From: Micromonospora sp. NBC_01740
Lineage (GTDB): Bacteria > Actinomycetota > Actinomycetes > Mycobacteriales > Micromonosporaceae
Reading direction: 5' to 3'
Assembly: GCF_035920365.1 (NCBI RefSeq)
Contig: NZ_CP109150.1
Span: 5,952,001 to 6,016,000 of the forward strand
Length of the DNA: 64,000 bases
Numbering within the stretch: the stretch's first letter is position 1; every line of letters begins with the position of its first letter. A program made the translations under genes and the position numbers. The notes below the pieces were generated by a model. That model saw only the letters and a list, made by a program, of their open reading frames with translations, did no database searches and was not told the origin of the DNA. Positions 30,401 through 35,099 of the stretch are shown here, piece by piece.

Positions 30401-31868
30401 CGGGGCGGGCCGGGGCGGGGGTCGCCGCCGCGAGCTCGGCGTCGTCGAGGATGCGCAGCTCGGAGATCCGGGCGTGCGGGTCGGCCCCGACGTGCTCCAG
30501 CAGCCGGCCGAGGTGGTCGGCCATCCGCCGCACGGTGGCGCCGTCGAACAGCGCGGTCGCGTACTCCAGGTGCCCGCGCAGGCGGCCGTCGGCGCCCTCG
30601 ACGACGTGCAGTTGCAGGTCGACCTTGGCGACCCGGGTGGGTAGCCAGAGCGTCTCGGCGGCGAGGCCCGCCGGCCAGGCGCCGCCGGGAGCGTCGTCGC
30701 CCAGGGTGAAGGCGACCTGGTAGAGCGGGGTGCGGGACAGGTCCCGTTCCGGTTCGAACTCGTCGACCAGCAGCGCGAACGGCACGTCGGCGTGGGCGAA
30801 GGCGTCGCGCACCGTGGCGCGGGTGCCGCGCAGCAGGTCGGCGAAGGTGGGGTCCCCCGTCCAACTGCCCCGCAGGACGAGGTTGTCGATCCCGTACCCG
30901 ACCAGGTTGCGCAGCTCGGCGCGGTCGCGCACGGACGTCACGCTGCCCACGGGGATGTCGGTCCGGCCGGTGTGGCGCGACAGCAGCGCCTGGAAGGCGG
31001 TGAGCAGGGTGACGAAGAGGGTGGTCTCCGCGCCGCGGGCGATCTCGCGCAGCGCGGCGGAGAGGTCGGCGGAGAGCGCGAACGGGACCGACGCGCCCCG
31101 CCAGTCGCGCACGCGGGGCCGGGGCCGGTCGGCGGGCAGCTCCAGCGGGGCGATGCCGGCGAGGCGGTCGCGCCAGTGCTCCAGGTGCCGCTCCAGCGGC
31201 TCGCCGCGCAGCCGGTCGCGCTGCCACGCGGCGAAGTCGGCGAACTGCACGGCCGGCGGCGTCAGCGGCGAGGACTCGCCCCGGACGTACGCGCCGTACA
31301 GCTCGGCCAGGTCGCCGAGGAGCACCGCCGTGGAGGGCGCGTCGCAGGCGATGTGGTGGAGCACCAGCACCAGCAGGTGCTCGGCCTCGTCCAGGCGCAG
31401 CAGCGTCGCCCGTACCGGCCACTCGGTGGCCAGGTCGAAGCCGGTGGCGGTCAGCTCGGCCGTCGCCTCGGCGACCCGGTCGTCGCGCTCGCACCCGGCC
31501 ACCCCGGAGAGGTCGACCAGCGGCAGCTCCTGCGGGCGGGGCTCGTCGACGACCTGCACCGGCGTCAGGTCGGCCATCGCGTACCGGGTGCGCAGGATCT
31601 CGTGCCGGGCGATCAGGGCGTCCCACGCCCGGGCCAGCGCGGCCCGGTCCAGCGGGCCGCGCAGCCGCAGCGCCGAGGAGACCAGGTACTCCGGGCTGGT
31701 GGGGTCCAGCCGGTTGAGGAACCACATCTGCTGCTGGCCGAAGGAGAGCGGGAGGTCGCCCGAGCGGTCGACGGTCGGGATCCCGGCGCGCCGACCGGCG
31801 GCCCGGCCCGCCAGCCGGCGTTGGACGAGCGACTCGCGCAGGTTGGGCTGGTTCGCGGTCGAGGTCAT
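8442..31868 (-). CDS. NRPS B: seven-module synthetase (modules 3-9) with C-terminal PBP-like domain
   Basis: A 7808-aa protein in one 23.4-kb frame. Layout: seven C-A-PCP modules, then a serine beta-lactamase-fold domain. There is no E, methyltransferase, Cy or classical TE domain. The ATG at 31868 overlaps the NRPS A stop (ATGA), so the two are coupled and in order. Phosphopantetheine serines lie in GGDS/GGHS near residues 1050, 2106, 3196, 4255, 5310, 6372 and 7413. Every A domain keeps the Gly-rich core (YTSGSTG or FTSGSTG) and the Asn/Pro-Gly-Lys lysine. Eye-aligned codes, modules 3-9: DVWNIALVHK, DLPKVAEVGK, DLPKVAEVGK, DVAEAGTVDK, DVGHAGTVDK, DVWAVAMVYK, DMTKVGEVAK. The C domain of module 3 is canonical; those of modules 4-9 form a separate, degenerate class. 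It extends the acyl-dipeptide of NRPS A to a nonapeptide. Confidence 0.93.
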   Translation of the reverse strand: MTSTANQPNLRESLVQRRLAGRAAGRRAGIPTVDRSGDLPLSFGQQQMWFLNRLDPTSPEYLVSSALRLRGPLDRAALARAWDALIARHEILRTRYAMADLTPVQVVDEPRPQELPLVDLSGVAGCERDDRVAEATAELTATGFDLATEWPVRATLLRLDEAEHLLVLVLHHIACDAPSTAVLLGDLAELYGAYVRGESSPLTPPAVQFADFAAWQRDRLRGEPLERHLEHWRDRLAGIAPLELPADRPRPRVRDWRGASVPFALSADLSAALREIARGAETTLFVTLLTAFQALLSRHTGRTDIPVGSVTSVRDRAELRNLVGYGIDNLVLRGSWTGDPTFADLLRGTRATVRDAFAHADVPFALLVDEFEPERDLSRTPLYQVAFTLGDDAPGGAWPAGLAAETLWLPTRVAKVDLQLHVVEGADGRLRGHLEYATALFDGATVRRMADHLGRLLEHVGADPHARISELRILDDAELAAATPAPARPAAPVTGTVHGVFAATAAAHADATAVVDGARRWTYAELDATANRLAHHLRALGAGPERLVAVCLDRRAELVSTLLGVLKSGSAYLPVEPGVPADRLDFMLTDAAARIVVTTEAHRARFADFDGIVVVLDDPGHAGEIAGRPGTDPGVAVDPENLIYVIYTSGSTGRPKGVYLTHANVLRLTTVAQDDLNFGPADVWPLFHSYAFDVSVWELWGALLHGGRLVVVPREVTRSPGDLLDLLVEEQVTVLNQTPTAFRGLVGLARDGDPRVDRLALRAVIFAGEKLEYGDLGPWVARRGLAAPRLLNLYGITEITVHATYYEVRPDDLTGTANPVGVPLADLSIHLLDPYGNPVPVGVTGEIHVGGPGVARGYLNRPELTAQRFVPDPFGPPGARLYRSGDLARRRADGSLEFVGRIDDQVKIRGYRVELGEIEAAISALPGVREAVVVVREDTPGDRRLVAYSVVDEQAELPRPGQVRAALARTLPEYMIPSAFVPLARLPLTVNGKLDKRALPAPDRAVTATDRPYLAPRTEVEARLAAIWAELLGLERVGVEDGFFDVGGDSIRAVALAAAIRAAGFDVQVRDLFERRSIAELAEFLTGRPAPAAPEPAAEPFALISEADRAALPDGVVDAYPCTQVQLGMLAEMLADEHNHYLNATTYRIPDAGEFSLDAFREAAALLVRRHEVLRTSFDLTGYSVPMQLVHATAEMRVGMDRAQAADRAGLERELRDFIAAERADMFDLGEPALFRLHARVCADGSWWLTLTECHPIMDGWSYHSLMMELVGAYHRIRDGLPVEPRPAPPVRFADAVAAELRSTGEGTDRAFWHDRVAGRDRFVLPEGWGDPTAADGAQYDHWVPLHDLEPGLRALARQTGVPFKSVMLAAHLKVMSQLTGSGSFFTGLVSNIRPEVAGADRVYGMHLNTVPFVHDAGARTWRELIGRTFAGELELWPHRRYPLPVLQREVGDGGRMLDVRFSFHDFHQIDTDEIDYADSIDDSPNEFPLGVISRLGFLTLEANLRHLGVPQVARLGGMYRAVLEAMVADVDGDASVVCLPPGEVSVVLADGASAVAPLSRSVLAEFEARAAETPSAEAVSVPGGAGIDFAGLDARAGQVARWLAARGVGAGAVVGVLLDRGVELVASMLGVWKAGAAFVPVDPSYPPGRIAAMLADAGARVAITSQRYADRFAPVDVEVVRVEDIGETDVPLPVRATGLDELAYVIFTSGSTGRPKGVQVSHRGLANHVRWAAGELASRGAGGCAVFSSVAFDLQVPNLWAPLVAGQRVVMVGQDVDLAELGAVLASSGPFSFLKLTPGHLEILGRQLSDEALASLAAVVVVAGEALPAALANRWLGLLGAGGLVNEYGPTEASVGTCIFPVDVEQAGPVVPIGRALPGMTMYVLNRDLHLAPVGVVGELYVGGVGVARGYAGQPALTAERFVPDPFAAAGAGNEPGTAAGARMYRTGDLVRRLPDGAVEFVGRVDHQVKIRGYRIELGEIEAVVEGTDGVGDAVALVGESDRLVVFYRPAAPATELADRIRQRCAEHLPEYMVPAEFVAVEAIPLNANGKVDRAALWDTAVPAQRQHVAPATELEERLAEIWGQVLQLEQVSTRDSFFDLGGHSISAIALVGALRGAGHPVSVRDVFVHRTVAALAAHLAGGDDQEAAPAFRAVTPFSLLDDADRATLPAGLADAYPCAQVQLAMLVVTLSDSERRTYHNVSAFPIRDEHAFDGDALRRAVRTVVDRHEILRTSFDLTGFSVPMQLVHAEVPVDVTLLDLRDGTDEEAESRLRAYLAAERSRPFTPDQVPQMRIAGAAGRNDTWWFVLTMSHGILEGWSHHSLLMEILDNYRSLRDTGAPAAFEAPPVRYADFVAGEIEALASAEDRDYWQDVVARPVFELPAGWGEDESVPEYECGTRVPLHDLMDDLRELASRTDTSLKSVLLAAHLKVMSQLTAEPVFTSGLVSHGRPEVTGADRVYGMHLNTLPFVHDAGARTWRELIRNTFAGELELWPHRRYPLPAVQRLGDGRRPIEILFNYLDFEQVDTERVDFEDAIYEASGEFGLHVSTLGGVLNILARPHQVSYPNVLRLGGMYRAVLEAMVADVDGDASVVCLPPGEASVVLADGASAVAPVSHSVLAEFEARAAEAPSAEAVSEPDGRSVDFAGLDARAAVIGRRLVGRGVGAGAVVGVLLDRGVELVASMLGVWKAGAAFVPVDPSYPPGRIAAMLADAGARVAITSQRYADRFAGAGVDVLRVDEIVDDGAEEATADGDLRAALPGPIDLDELAYVIFTSGSTGRPKGVQVSHRGLANHVRWAAGELASRGAGGCAVFSSVAFDLQVPNLWAPLVAGQRVVMVGQDVDLAELGAVLASSGPFSFLKLTPGHLEILGRQLSDEALASLAPVVVVAGEALPAALANRWLGLLGAGGLVNEYGPTEASVGTCIFPVDVEQAGPVVPIGRALPGMTMYVLNGDLQLSPVGVVGELYVGGVGVARGYAGQPALTAERFLPDPFAAASGTAAAAAAGTAAAAGAGTAAAVGTMAGARMYRTGDLVRRLPDGAVEFVGRVDHQVKIRGYRIELGEIETVLEGTDGVADAVALVSGSAAEGDARLVAFYRPAAPATPGLLDRIRQRCAEHLPEYMIPAEFVAVEAIPLNANGKVDRAALWEAAVPVERAHVAPETELESRLAGIWGQVLNLEQVSTRESFFDLGGDSLRAVALVGALRAAGFGVAVRDVFVHRTVAALAGHLSAKDAAPAAPAFQAVAPFSLLTAADRAALPAGLVDAYPAVQAQVGMAVEIQKDPGKSLYHIVRCFRVHSGRPFSVDALRAAVRDVVGRHETLRTSFDLTGYSVPLQLVHAEAPVDVRVTELTGDDVEARLRAYVDAERARPFALDQPAPLLRVAAHRTDERGWWLTVAVSHLVTGGWDLNTLLVELIGCYERRSAGMVPESPEPTAVRYADFVAAELAALKGGEDEAYWRGIVDTYAGFTTPDGWGRTDGPRESLRTRVSYQDLEPKLRALASTLDVSPKSVLHAAHLKVMSQLTDQGRFYTGLVCDARPEVRGAERVHGMYINVLPFAHARGAGTWRELVRSVFDREVELWPHRRYPLPAVQRMAGAGSRPIDVVFDYTEFRRAGAVADESVDFEAIAGEGGTEFALQVTAAGGFLDLVGDSHAFGPAALARVGAMFREVLAAMVADPEGDAVAVRLPAAERDEVEGWSSGGTAEVGGYAPAAFEAQAARRPDAVAITCDGTRVSYRDLNARANRLAHHLRELGVGPEVLVGVCAHRSVEQVVGMLAVHKAGGVYLPLDPSYPAERLAFMLADAAAPVLLTTAELRGQLPAAEAATVLLDEPDAWAGQPATDPEPVTHADSGCYVIYTSGSTGQPKGVLVPHRALVNRSAYAGRRINRLDEEAVLLQKTEIGFDVSPAEVYAALSAGARIVVARPGGHRDPAYLRELIVREGVTAVELVPSMLSALLAEGIGGCRSLRSVAVGGEEIAVDVARAFLAALPGCELHNTYGPAETTVDVTSWLCTTDALAGLSRVPLGTPFTNLTVRVLDEHLQPVPVGVRGELCIGGIALARGYLGAPGTTAQRFVPDPYGAPGSRLYRTGDAAAWRPDGTVDFLGRIDSQVKLHGVRIELGEIETALRGCPGVTDAVAAVREQDGRRTLVGYLVTDGGPAPTPGELRERLLAELPEATVPAAYVTIDAVPVDPHGKVDRRQLPAPDARSYARGRYERPNGPVESAMAGVWSWVLDLDRVSVTESFFDLGGDSMTAVTLVGSLRAAGHDVTVRDIFAHRTIRRLVTALAEADTPKEGAFRPVEPYALIDAADRARLPGGLVDAYPATQAQVGMAVEIQKDPERSLYHIVQSIRVDDGRPFDARALQATVDALVARHETLRTSVDLTGYSVPMQLVRASVAVPVAVHPAADHEEHLAAERRTPFDLDSAAALLRVAAHADDAGAWWLTLAVSHLVTGGWDLNALLAELLGEYARRSRGGAPKQDEPPAVRYADHVAGELAALRSPETAEHWRAVVTGRPKLTLPDAFGDRSGAAAVCRYTVDVNDLDAALRRLASDTNTSVKAVLHAAHLKVMSQLTSGSAFYTGLVCDARPEVRGAERVHGMYINVLPFPHARSAGTWRELVRSVFDREVELWPHRRYPLPAVARLADAGSRPIDVVFGYVETRQDGGAAAGAPGAGTDLVEVGGPGATEFGLSVGAGGGTVRLVSDSRTADPAALVRIGAMFREVLTAMVTDPDGDAAAPRLPAGEREEIARFAPGRTVEVGGYVPAAFEAQAARRPDAVAITAEGVSFSYGQLNGRANRLAHHLRELGVGPEALVGVCAHRSVEQVVGMLAVHKAGGVYLPLDPSYPAERLAFMLADAAAPVLLTTAELRAQLPPVDATVVLLDEPDAWADRPPTDPEPLTDPDNGSVVIYTSGSTGRPKGSLLSHRALVNRTGHVGAQVYRLDGDAVVLQKTEIGFDVSPGEVYAALSAGARIVVARPGGHRDPAYLCELMAREGVTTVHFVPSMLPALLAEGLAGCRSLRSVAVGGEEIGVDVARAFLAALPGCELHNTYGPAEATVDVSSWQCTTDALAGLSRVPLGTPHPNLRLYVLDERLDPVPLGVPGELCIGGTGLARGYLGRPGLTAERFVPDPYGPPGARLYRTGDAAAWRPDGTVDFLGRLDSQVKLHGVRIELGEIETALRGCPGVADAVAAVREHDGRRTLVGYVLPTPGDAPTPSGLRERLLAALPEAMVPAAYVTLDAIPKDPNGKVDRRQLPAPEAGAYATGDYQAPTGDVEEEIAGIWARVLGVARVGVTDSFFDLGGDSMLAVTLVGTLRAAGHPTSVRDVFAHRTVRRLAAALTDADTDEFRPVAPYALIGAADRARLPGGLVDAYPASRTQLGMLVESAVSGDRAVYHSVLAHQVRDGRPFDAGALRGAVRAVVARHEILRTSFDLVGYSVPMQLVHAHAEPDVRVEDGRGVPAERHAALFAEFIAAERGRPFDVATAPLLRVTAHVDSDESWWFTFTISHTVTEGWSSARLVTEVLDRYAELADGRTPASADVPTVRYADFIAAEIAALESTADREHWRSVWDGRAPFTLPAGWGEPDAPDATVDATVDFADLDEALRALARDTDVSVKAVLHAAHLKVLSQLTGEPGFHAGLVCDARPEVLGADEVHGMYLNTVPFPYDRSARTWRDLVAAVFDREVALWPHRRFPLAEMQREAGHRLLHVLFNYQDFTRATQGGDGSGPVVTGAAGEGATEFDLSCFAQRGRYALSARAGLVSQANLDRIAGMYRAVLEAMVADPHGDCQAVCVPGGERDRLLGVTDTGADEPVTGTMVELFQAQLARDPQAVAVVAGAVELTYAQVDAAANRLAHHLRAAGSGRETVVGVCLDRDADLVPALLGVLKAGAAYLPLDPAQPAERIGYMLADAGARTVVTTSAQAEVLAGFDGRRVLLDSGDLAGHPETDPGIARDPDDLVYVIYTSGSTGRPKGVCVSDANVLRLLDAAQEHYAVDETDVWALFHSYAFDVSVWELWGALLHGSRLVVVPREVARVPQDLLDLLVTQRVTMLAQTPTALRGLVRLAAEDAPGIRELSLRAVVIAGEKLDFADLAPWASRLGLARTALVNMYGITETTVYSTYHRITRADLAPGVGSRIGRPLSGVRMYVLDQYGHPAPIGVPGEVYLAGHGVARGYLNQPDLTARRFLPDPYGPAGSRMYRTGDLATRLPDGSVEFLGRLDDQVKLRGYRIEPGEIEAALTALPGVAEAVVVLRADDPADPRLTAYLVAGDGEPPQVAALRERLGRSLPEYMVPSAFVLLEQLPRNNSGKLDRRALPAPTGATLAGRDFVAPAGPLEERVAAVWAEVLGLPAVGVTDGFFDLGGHSITALVLAGTMRAAGLDVTVADIFRHPSVRALGEVLASRDAPAPTDRPVEPFELVAPADLPLLPAGLDDAYPLSRVQLGMLLEMLADNGQNHYHNVVSFLIPDDEPFDLATLRTAVAEVVARHDVLRTSVDTSGYSVPMQLVHRAVDVPVHTRDLRGVAEADRTALVRRLVGEEYAELFDVERAPLLRFTVCLETDRSWRLVLTICHVIIEGWSLHALVMEILDRYHARRAGAEPDVTAPPGVRFADFVAGELRALDSAADQRYWQDVVERHPRFLLPAAWAPPAPATREPYTEVVSYADLEPRMRALASAARVSLKAVLHAAHLKVLSQLTDEPAFYSGLVCNTRPDVVGSERVYAMSLNTLPFPHDRTAGSWRELVQRVHAREADLWPHRRYPAPAIRTPGRGAGLTDVYFSYLDFTEVDGGRTAPVERIGASTSEFALAVAAGAGRLELSTDSHAMGRADAARLGGMYRLVLEAMVADPDGDPRAAYLPAGERDDVLVGWNASAAPGCVDLVPDRVAARAAATPDAEAVDGTTYAELDTAANRIGHHLRGAGIGPERVVGVLLDRGADLVAALLGVWRAGGAYLPIDPGHPAERVAAMLADAGATVVVTSTGHADRLTGVELVLLDRDAERIAALPADPPPGRPDPDHLAYVIFTSGSTGRPNGVQISHGSLANYLGWAAEELIGDRTGGAALFSSVAYDMVVTSIWAPLVTGQRLWLLPPEAGLDELGPRLADAGPFSFVKLTPGHLDLLTRQLGAEQAAALTPLLVLGGEALTRQVCDRWHALAPGSVLLNEYGPTEATVAVSRYPVTGPLRGDVAPIGRPMAGMRTYVLDADLQPVPVGVVGHVHLGGPGLARGYAGRPDLTADRFVPDPFAADGGRLYRTGDLGRWLPDGQLDLLGRVDDQVKIRGHRVEPGEVRAVLVAHPGVRDAVVTVESTGAGGPRLVAYHVGDAPDLAAHCARWLPSQLVPSVFVPVPAIPLNANGKVDRRALPPVDLAGAADHTPPRPGLEKLIADIWAGVLQIDRVGRHDRFFALGGHSLLVVPVVTAARQAGVPLTLRAAMLDRTLAELAASLAPTGAASVEAADPAVRAGVARAVPVLPAVEPLLAAHRVPGASLALLADGEVVEVRAAGHRAAGGDAPVTPATIFQVGSVSKLVTAVGALVLLGRGQLQLDTDVNAYLKGWQLPADRPVSLRQLLSHVAGLTPTGSTGHPRGGPVPSLSDVLHGRGVPTGPVRALDAPDAVAVERNSHFVVVQQLMEDVTATPFADLMAELVFGPAGMTGSSFDQSFPETSGRPVAVGHDERGEPLPGGWQVRTDLAAAGLWTTATDLAQLVREIHLAYRGDPALLSRELAVAQLTTGTGGVFGLGCMVDRIDGPAGTRVEFTHRGRIPGYQALTAGRVPDGSGMVVLTNGDQGHEVVSRLASDIALTEEM
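9491..12619 (-). other. Module 9 (C-A-PCP), Asn-like code
   Basis: The C domain core reads CHVIIEGW near residue 6578: the second His is kept, the first His is Cys and the Asp is Glu. The A domain code is DMTKVGEVAK; the D-x-T-K-x-G-E-V pattern resembles known Asn activators (DLTKxGEVGK). The PCP has GGHS near residue 7413. As the last module it presents the peptide to the PBP-like domain. Confidence 0.7.
12620..15799 (-). other. Module 8 (C-A-PCP), unassigned substrate
   Basis: The C domain core reads SHTVTEGW near residue 5514. The A domain has the AFDVSVWELW and YGITE signatures shared with Ser/Thr-type domains; the code DVWAVAMVYK matches nothing I can name. The PCP is GGHS near residue 6372. 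Confidence 0.65.
15800..18959 (-). other. Module 7 (C-A-PCP), probable basic or Dap-type residue
   Basis: The C domain core is SHLVTGGW near residue 4455, with Gly in place of the conserved Asp. The A domain code DVGHAGTVDK differs from that of module 6 at two pocket positions although the surrounding DNA is duplicated. Asp at position 331 suggests a positively charged or polar side chain. Confidence 0.65.
17235..17580. repeat. Module 6/7 duplicated segment, module 7 copy
   Basis: It matches about 20397-20740 with scattered mismatches. The similarity runs on less tightly through much of the A domain and the C domain tail, for example at 16930-16972 versus about 20090-20135. Confidence 0.7.
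18960..22129 (-). other. Module 6 (C-A-PCP), probable basic residue
   Basis: The C domain core is SHLVTGGW near residue 3402, again lacking the Asp. The A domain code DVAEAGTVDK has Glu278 and Asp331, as in Orn/Arg-type pockets (for example DVGEIGSVDK), so ornithine, arginine, Dap or a related base is likely. Confidence 0.65.
20397..20740. repeat. Module 6/7 duplicated segment, module 6 copy
   Basis: Partner of 17235-17580. It is older than the module 4/5 repeat, judging by more mismatches and by the different pocket residues of the two A domains. Confidence 0.7.
22130..25419 (-). other. Module 5 (C-A-PCP), code identical to module 4
   Basis: The C domain core is SHGILEGW near residue 2312. 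The A domain code is DLPKVAEVGK, close to Asn codes but with Pro at position 239. Just before core A7 (RMYRTGD) it carries a low-complexity Ala/Gly/Thr insertion of about 30 residues (DNA about 22798-22890). Much of this A domain is nearly identical in DNA to module 4. Confidence 0.68.
22989..23570. repeat. Near-identical A-domain segment, copy in module 5
   Basis: This segment repeats at 26190-26771 (constant offset 3201). By eye only a handful of mismatches separate the two copies. The codon style (many AAC, ACC and CCA-type triplets) is visibly less G-rich than the neighbouring NRPS DNA. Confidence 0.85.
25420..28629 (-). other. Module 4 (C-A-PCP), Asn-like code variant
   Basis: The C domain core is CHPIMDGW near residue 1255, the only one of the divergent class that keeps the DG. 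The A domain code is DLPKVAEVGK; Lys278, Glu322 and Gly331 resemble Asn activators, but Pro239 does not. Asn, Dap-derived ureidoalanine or another amide-like side chain would fit. Confidence 0.68.
26190..26771. repeat. Near-identical A-domain segment, copy in module 4
   Basis: Partner of 22989-23570. Identity stops abruptly at ACTCGTCGAG on one side, after which the two modules diverge, as expected for gene conversion or a recent block duplication. Confidence 0.85.
28630..31868 (-). other. Module 3 (C-A-PCP), Ser/Thr-like
   Basis: The C domain core HHIACDA near residue 170 is canonical except for the last Gly. The A domain code DVWNIALVHK shares W-N-I and V-H with the Thr code DFWNIGMVHK and has the YGITE signature, so Thr, Ser or a beta-hydroxy amino acid is likely. 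The PCP is GGDS near residue 1050. Confidence 0.7.
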
Positions 31869-34800
31869 GCCTGGTGCTCCTTGGTCTGCCGCAGGTCTTC
31901 GGTCAGGTCGGCGTCGGACAGCGCGTCCACCTCGGCCCGGATGAGGTCCTCCACCGCGCCCGCCATCGCCTCGACGGTCGGGTGCTCGAAGACGAGCCGG
32001 AGCGACACGTCGAGGTCGAACTCCTCCTGGAGGCCGGCGACCAGCCGGCCCGCCAGCACGGAGTGCCCGCCCATGGCGAAGAAGTTGTGCCGTACGCCGA
32101 CGGGCACGCCCAGCAGGTCGCTCCAGATCGCGCAGAGGCGTTCCTCGACGACCGTGCGCGGCGCGACGAGGCCGTCCTCGGTGCCGGCGGCGCCGGTCGA
32201 CACGGCGTCGGAGAGCAGGTTGAGCAGGGCGGCGCGGTCCACCTTGCCGTTGGCGTTGAGCGGGATCTCGGCCACCGGCACGAGCAGGCTCGGCGTCATG
32301 TAGTCGGGCAGCAGCCGGGCGCAGTGCGCGGCCAGGTCGGGCGCCTCGCCCCGGTGGAAGGCGACCAGCCGCTCCTCGTGGACGACGACCGCGCACCGGG
32401 TCACCCCGGGGTGTTCCTCGACGACGGCGCGGATCTCGCCGAGTTCGATGCGGTAGCCGCGCACCTTCACCTGGTCGTCGGCCCGGCCGACGAAGTCCAT
32501 CACCCCGTCGGGGCGCATCCGGACCAGGTCCCCGCTGCGGTACAGCCGGCTGCCCGGCGGCCCGTACGGGTCGGGCACGAACCTCTCCGCGGTGAGGTCC
32601 GGCCGGCCGGCGTACCCGGTGGCCAGGCACTCCCCGCCGATGTACAGCTCGCCGACGACCCCGAGCGGCAGCAGCCGCAGCGCGTCGTCGAGCACCCGGA
32701 CGGTGGTGTTCGCCATCGCCCGGCCGATCGGCACGATGTCGGTGGTCTGCGGCGTCTCGACCGGGTGGGCCGTCATGATGACGGTGGTCTCGGTCGGCCC
32801 GTAGCTGTTGGTGAGGCCACCCGGCCCGAGCCGGTCCAGCCACCGGTTGGCGGTCTCCTTGCGCAGCGCCGCGCCGGCCGTCCAGATCAGGCCGGAGAGC
32901 TGACCCGCCTGCTCGTCGTCGAGCTGCTCGGTGAGCAGTTCCAGGTGCGGCGGGGTCATGATGAACCGGTCGAACGGGCCGGCCTTGACGAGCAGGGCGC
33001 CCAGTTCGGCGATGTCGAGGGCGGCGGGCAGCAGGGTCACCGCCTGACCCGAGACCAGCGGGCTGAACAGGTTGGGAATGGACAGGTCGAAGGCGATGGT
33101 GGTGAACAGCGGCGCGCCGTCGCCCCGTCCCCCGCGCGCGCCCCGGTCGCCCAGGGCCTCGGTCTCGACGGCGCAGGCGAGGAAGTTGGACACCGCCCGG
33201 TGCGGCAGCGCCACGCCCTTGGGGCGGCCGGTCGAGCCGGAGGTGAACAGCACGTAGGCCGTCTCCTCCGGGTCGGTGTCCCGGCCCGGCCGGTGGGTGG
33301 GGCCGGCGCAGACCATCAGCCGGTGGGTGTCCACGTGCAGGGTCGGCACGGTGAACCTGGGCGCGTACGCCGCCTGGGTGACGCCCAGCTCCACGCCGGC
33401 GGTGGCGAGCATGTGCCCGATCCGCTCGGCGGGGTACGACGGGTCGAGCGGGAGCACGGCCGCGCCCGCCTTCCAGGCGCCGAGGATCGCCGCGACCAGG
33501 TCGACGCCCCGGTCCAGCAGCACCGCCACCACCGCGCCCCGGGCGACGCCCGAGCGCCGCAGGTGGTGGGCGAACTGGTTGGCCCGGTCGTCCAACGTCG
33601 CGTAGGTGGTGGTGAGGTCGCCGTGCCGCAGCGCCACCGCGTCCGGCGTCCGGCGTCGCTGGGCCTCGAAGAGGTCGCAGACGGTCGCGGCGGAGCGGGA
33701 CACGGTGGGCCCGTGCACCTCGTGCAGGAGCAGGTGGCGCTCGCCCGGCGAGAGCAGGTCGAGGTCGTCGAGCGGGGTGCCCGGCTCGGCCACCGCCGCG
33801 GCGAGCAGCCGGACGAAGTGCTCGGCCATCCGCCGCACGGTCGACTCGTCGAACAGGGCGGTGGCGTACTCCAGGCTGCCGGCCAGGGTGCCGTCGGGGC
33901 GGGGCCAGACGTGCATCGTGAGGTCGGTCTTGGCGATCCGGGCCGCCCGGCGCAGGGCGTCCAGCAGGGCCTCGTCGTCGGTCGACTGGCCGGTGATGCC
34001 GCCCTCCTGGGCGTTGAGCATCACCTGGTAGAGCGGGGTGCGGGAGAGGTCGCGGACGTCGACGAGGTCGTCGACCACCCGCTCGAAGGGCAGGTCCTGG
34101 TGGGCGAGGGCGGCCAGGGTCCGGGACCGCACGGCCCGCAGGGCCGCCTCGAACGGGGCTGCCGGGTCCAGGGTGCAGCGCACCACCACGGGGTTGAGGA
34201 AGACCCCGGCGATCTGTTCCGCCTCGGCGGGGCGTCGACCGGAGGTGGGCGCGCCGACGGCGACGTCCCACTGCCCGCTGTAGCGGGCCAGCAGCGTGGC
34301 GAAGCCCGCCAGCATGGTCATGAACGGGGTCGCCGAGCAGCGCCGGCCCAGCGCGGTCAGCTTCTCCGCGAGCTGCGCCGGCACCTCGAACTCGACGTGC
34401 GCCCCGCGCGGGTCGCGCTCGGCCGGCCGGGGCCGGTCCAGCGGGAGGGTCAGCTCGGGCACCCCCGCCAGGTGTTCGCGCCAGAAGCCGAGCTCCCGCT
34501 CGACCCGGTCGTCGGTGAGGTACCCGCGCTGCCAGGCCGCGTAGTCGGCGTAGTGCACCGTCAGCTCCGGCAGGTCGGGCTCCCGGCCGGCGGCGCCGGC
34601 CGCGCAGAGTTCCCGCAGGTCCCGCTCCAGGACCCCGGCGGTGGTCGCGTCGGAGGCGATGTGGTGCAGCGCCACCAGCAGCAGGTGGTCCGCCCCGGCC
34701 GAGGTGACCAGGGTGGCCCGCCACAGCGGCCCGGTGCGCAGGTCGAAGCCCCGGCCGAGCTGCGCGTCGACGAGGTCGACGAGCGGGACCTCGGCGGCGT

Positions 34801-35099
34801 CACGGATCGTGAGGTCGACGGGGCCGGGCGGGTCGATCCGCTGGTGCGGCTCGCCGTCGTGGGTCAGGTAGCGGGTGCGCAGCGCCTCGTGCCGGGCCTC
34901 GAGCGCGGTCAGCGCCGCCCGTACGGTGTCGGGGGTCAGCGAGCCGGGCAGGCGCAGGTAGAGCGGCACCACCCACTCGGGGCTGCCCGGGTGCAGCTGG
35001 TCCAGCAGCCACAGCCGCCGCTGGGCCGGGGAGAGCGGCAGCGCGCCGGTGCGGGGCACCGGGACCACCGCCGGCGTCGCGGGGTCGCCGTCGGTCAGC
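31865..35099 (-). other. Module 2 (C-A-PCP), unassigned substrate
   Basis: The C domain is of the common type with HHIASDA. The A domain shares the FDLSIPNLF form with modules 4 and 5 but its pocket (DLPIWASVIK) lacks Lys278 and has Trp299. I cannot name the substrate. Confidence 0.6.
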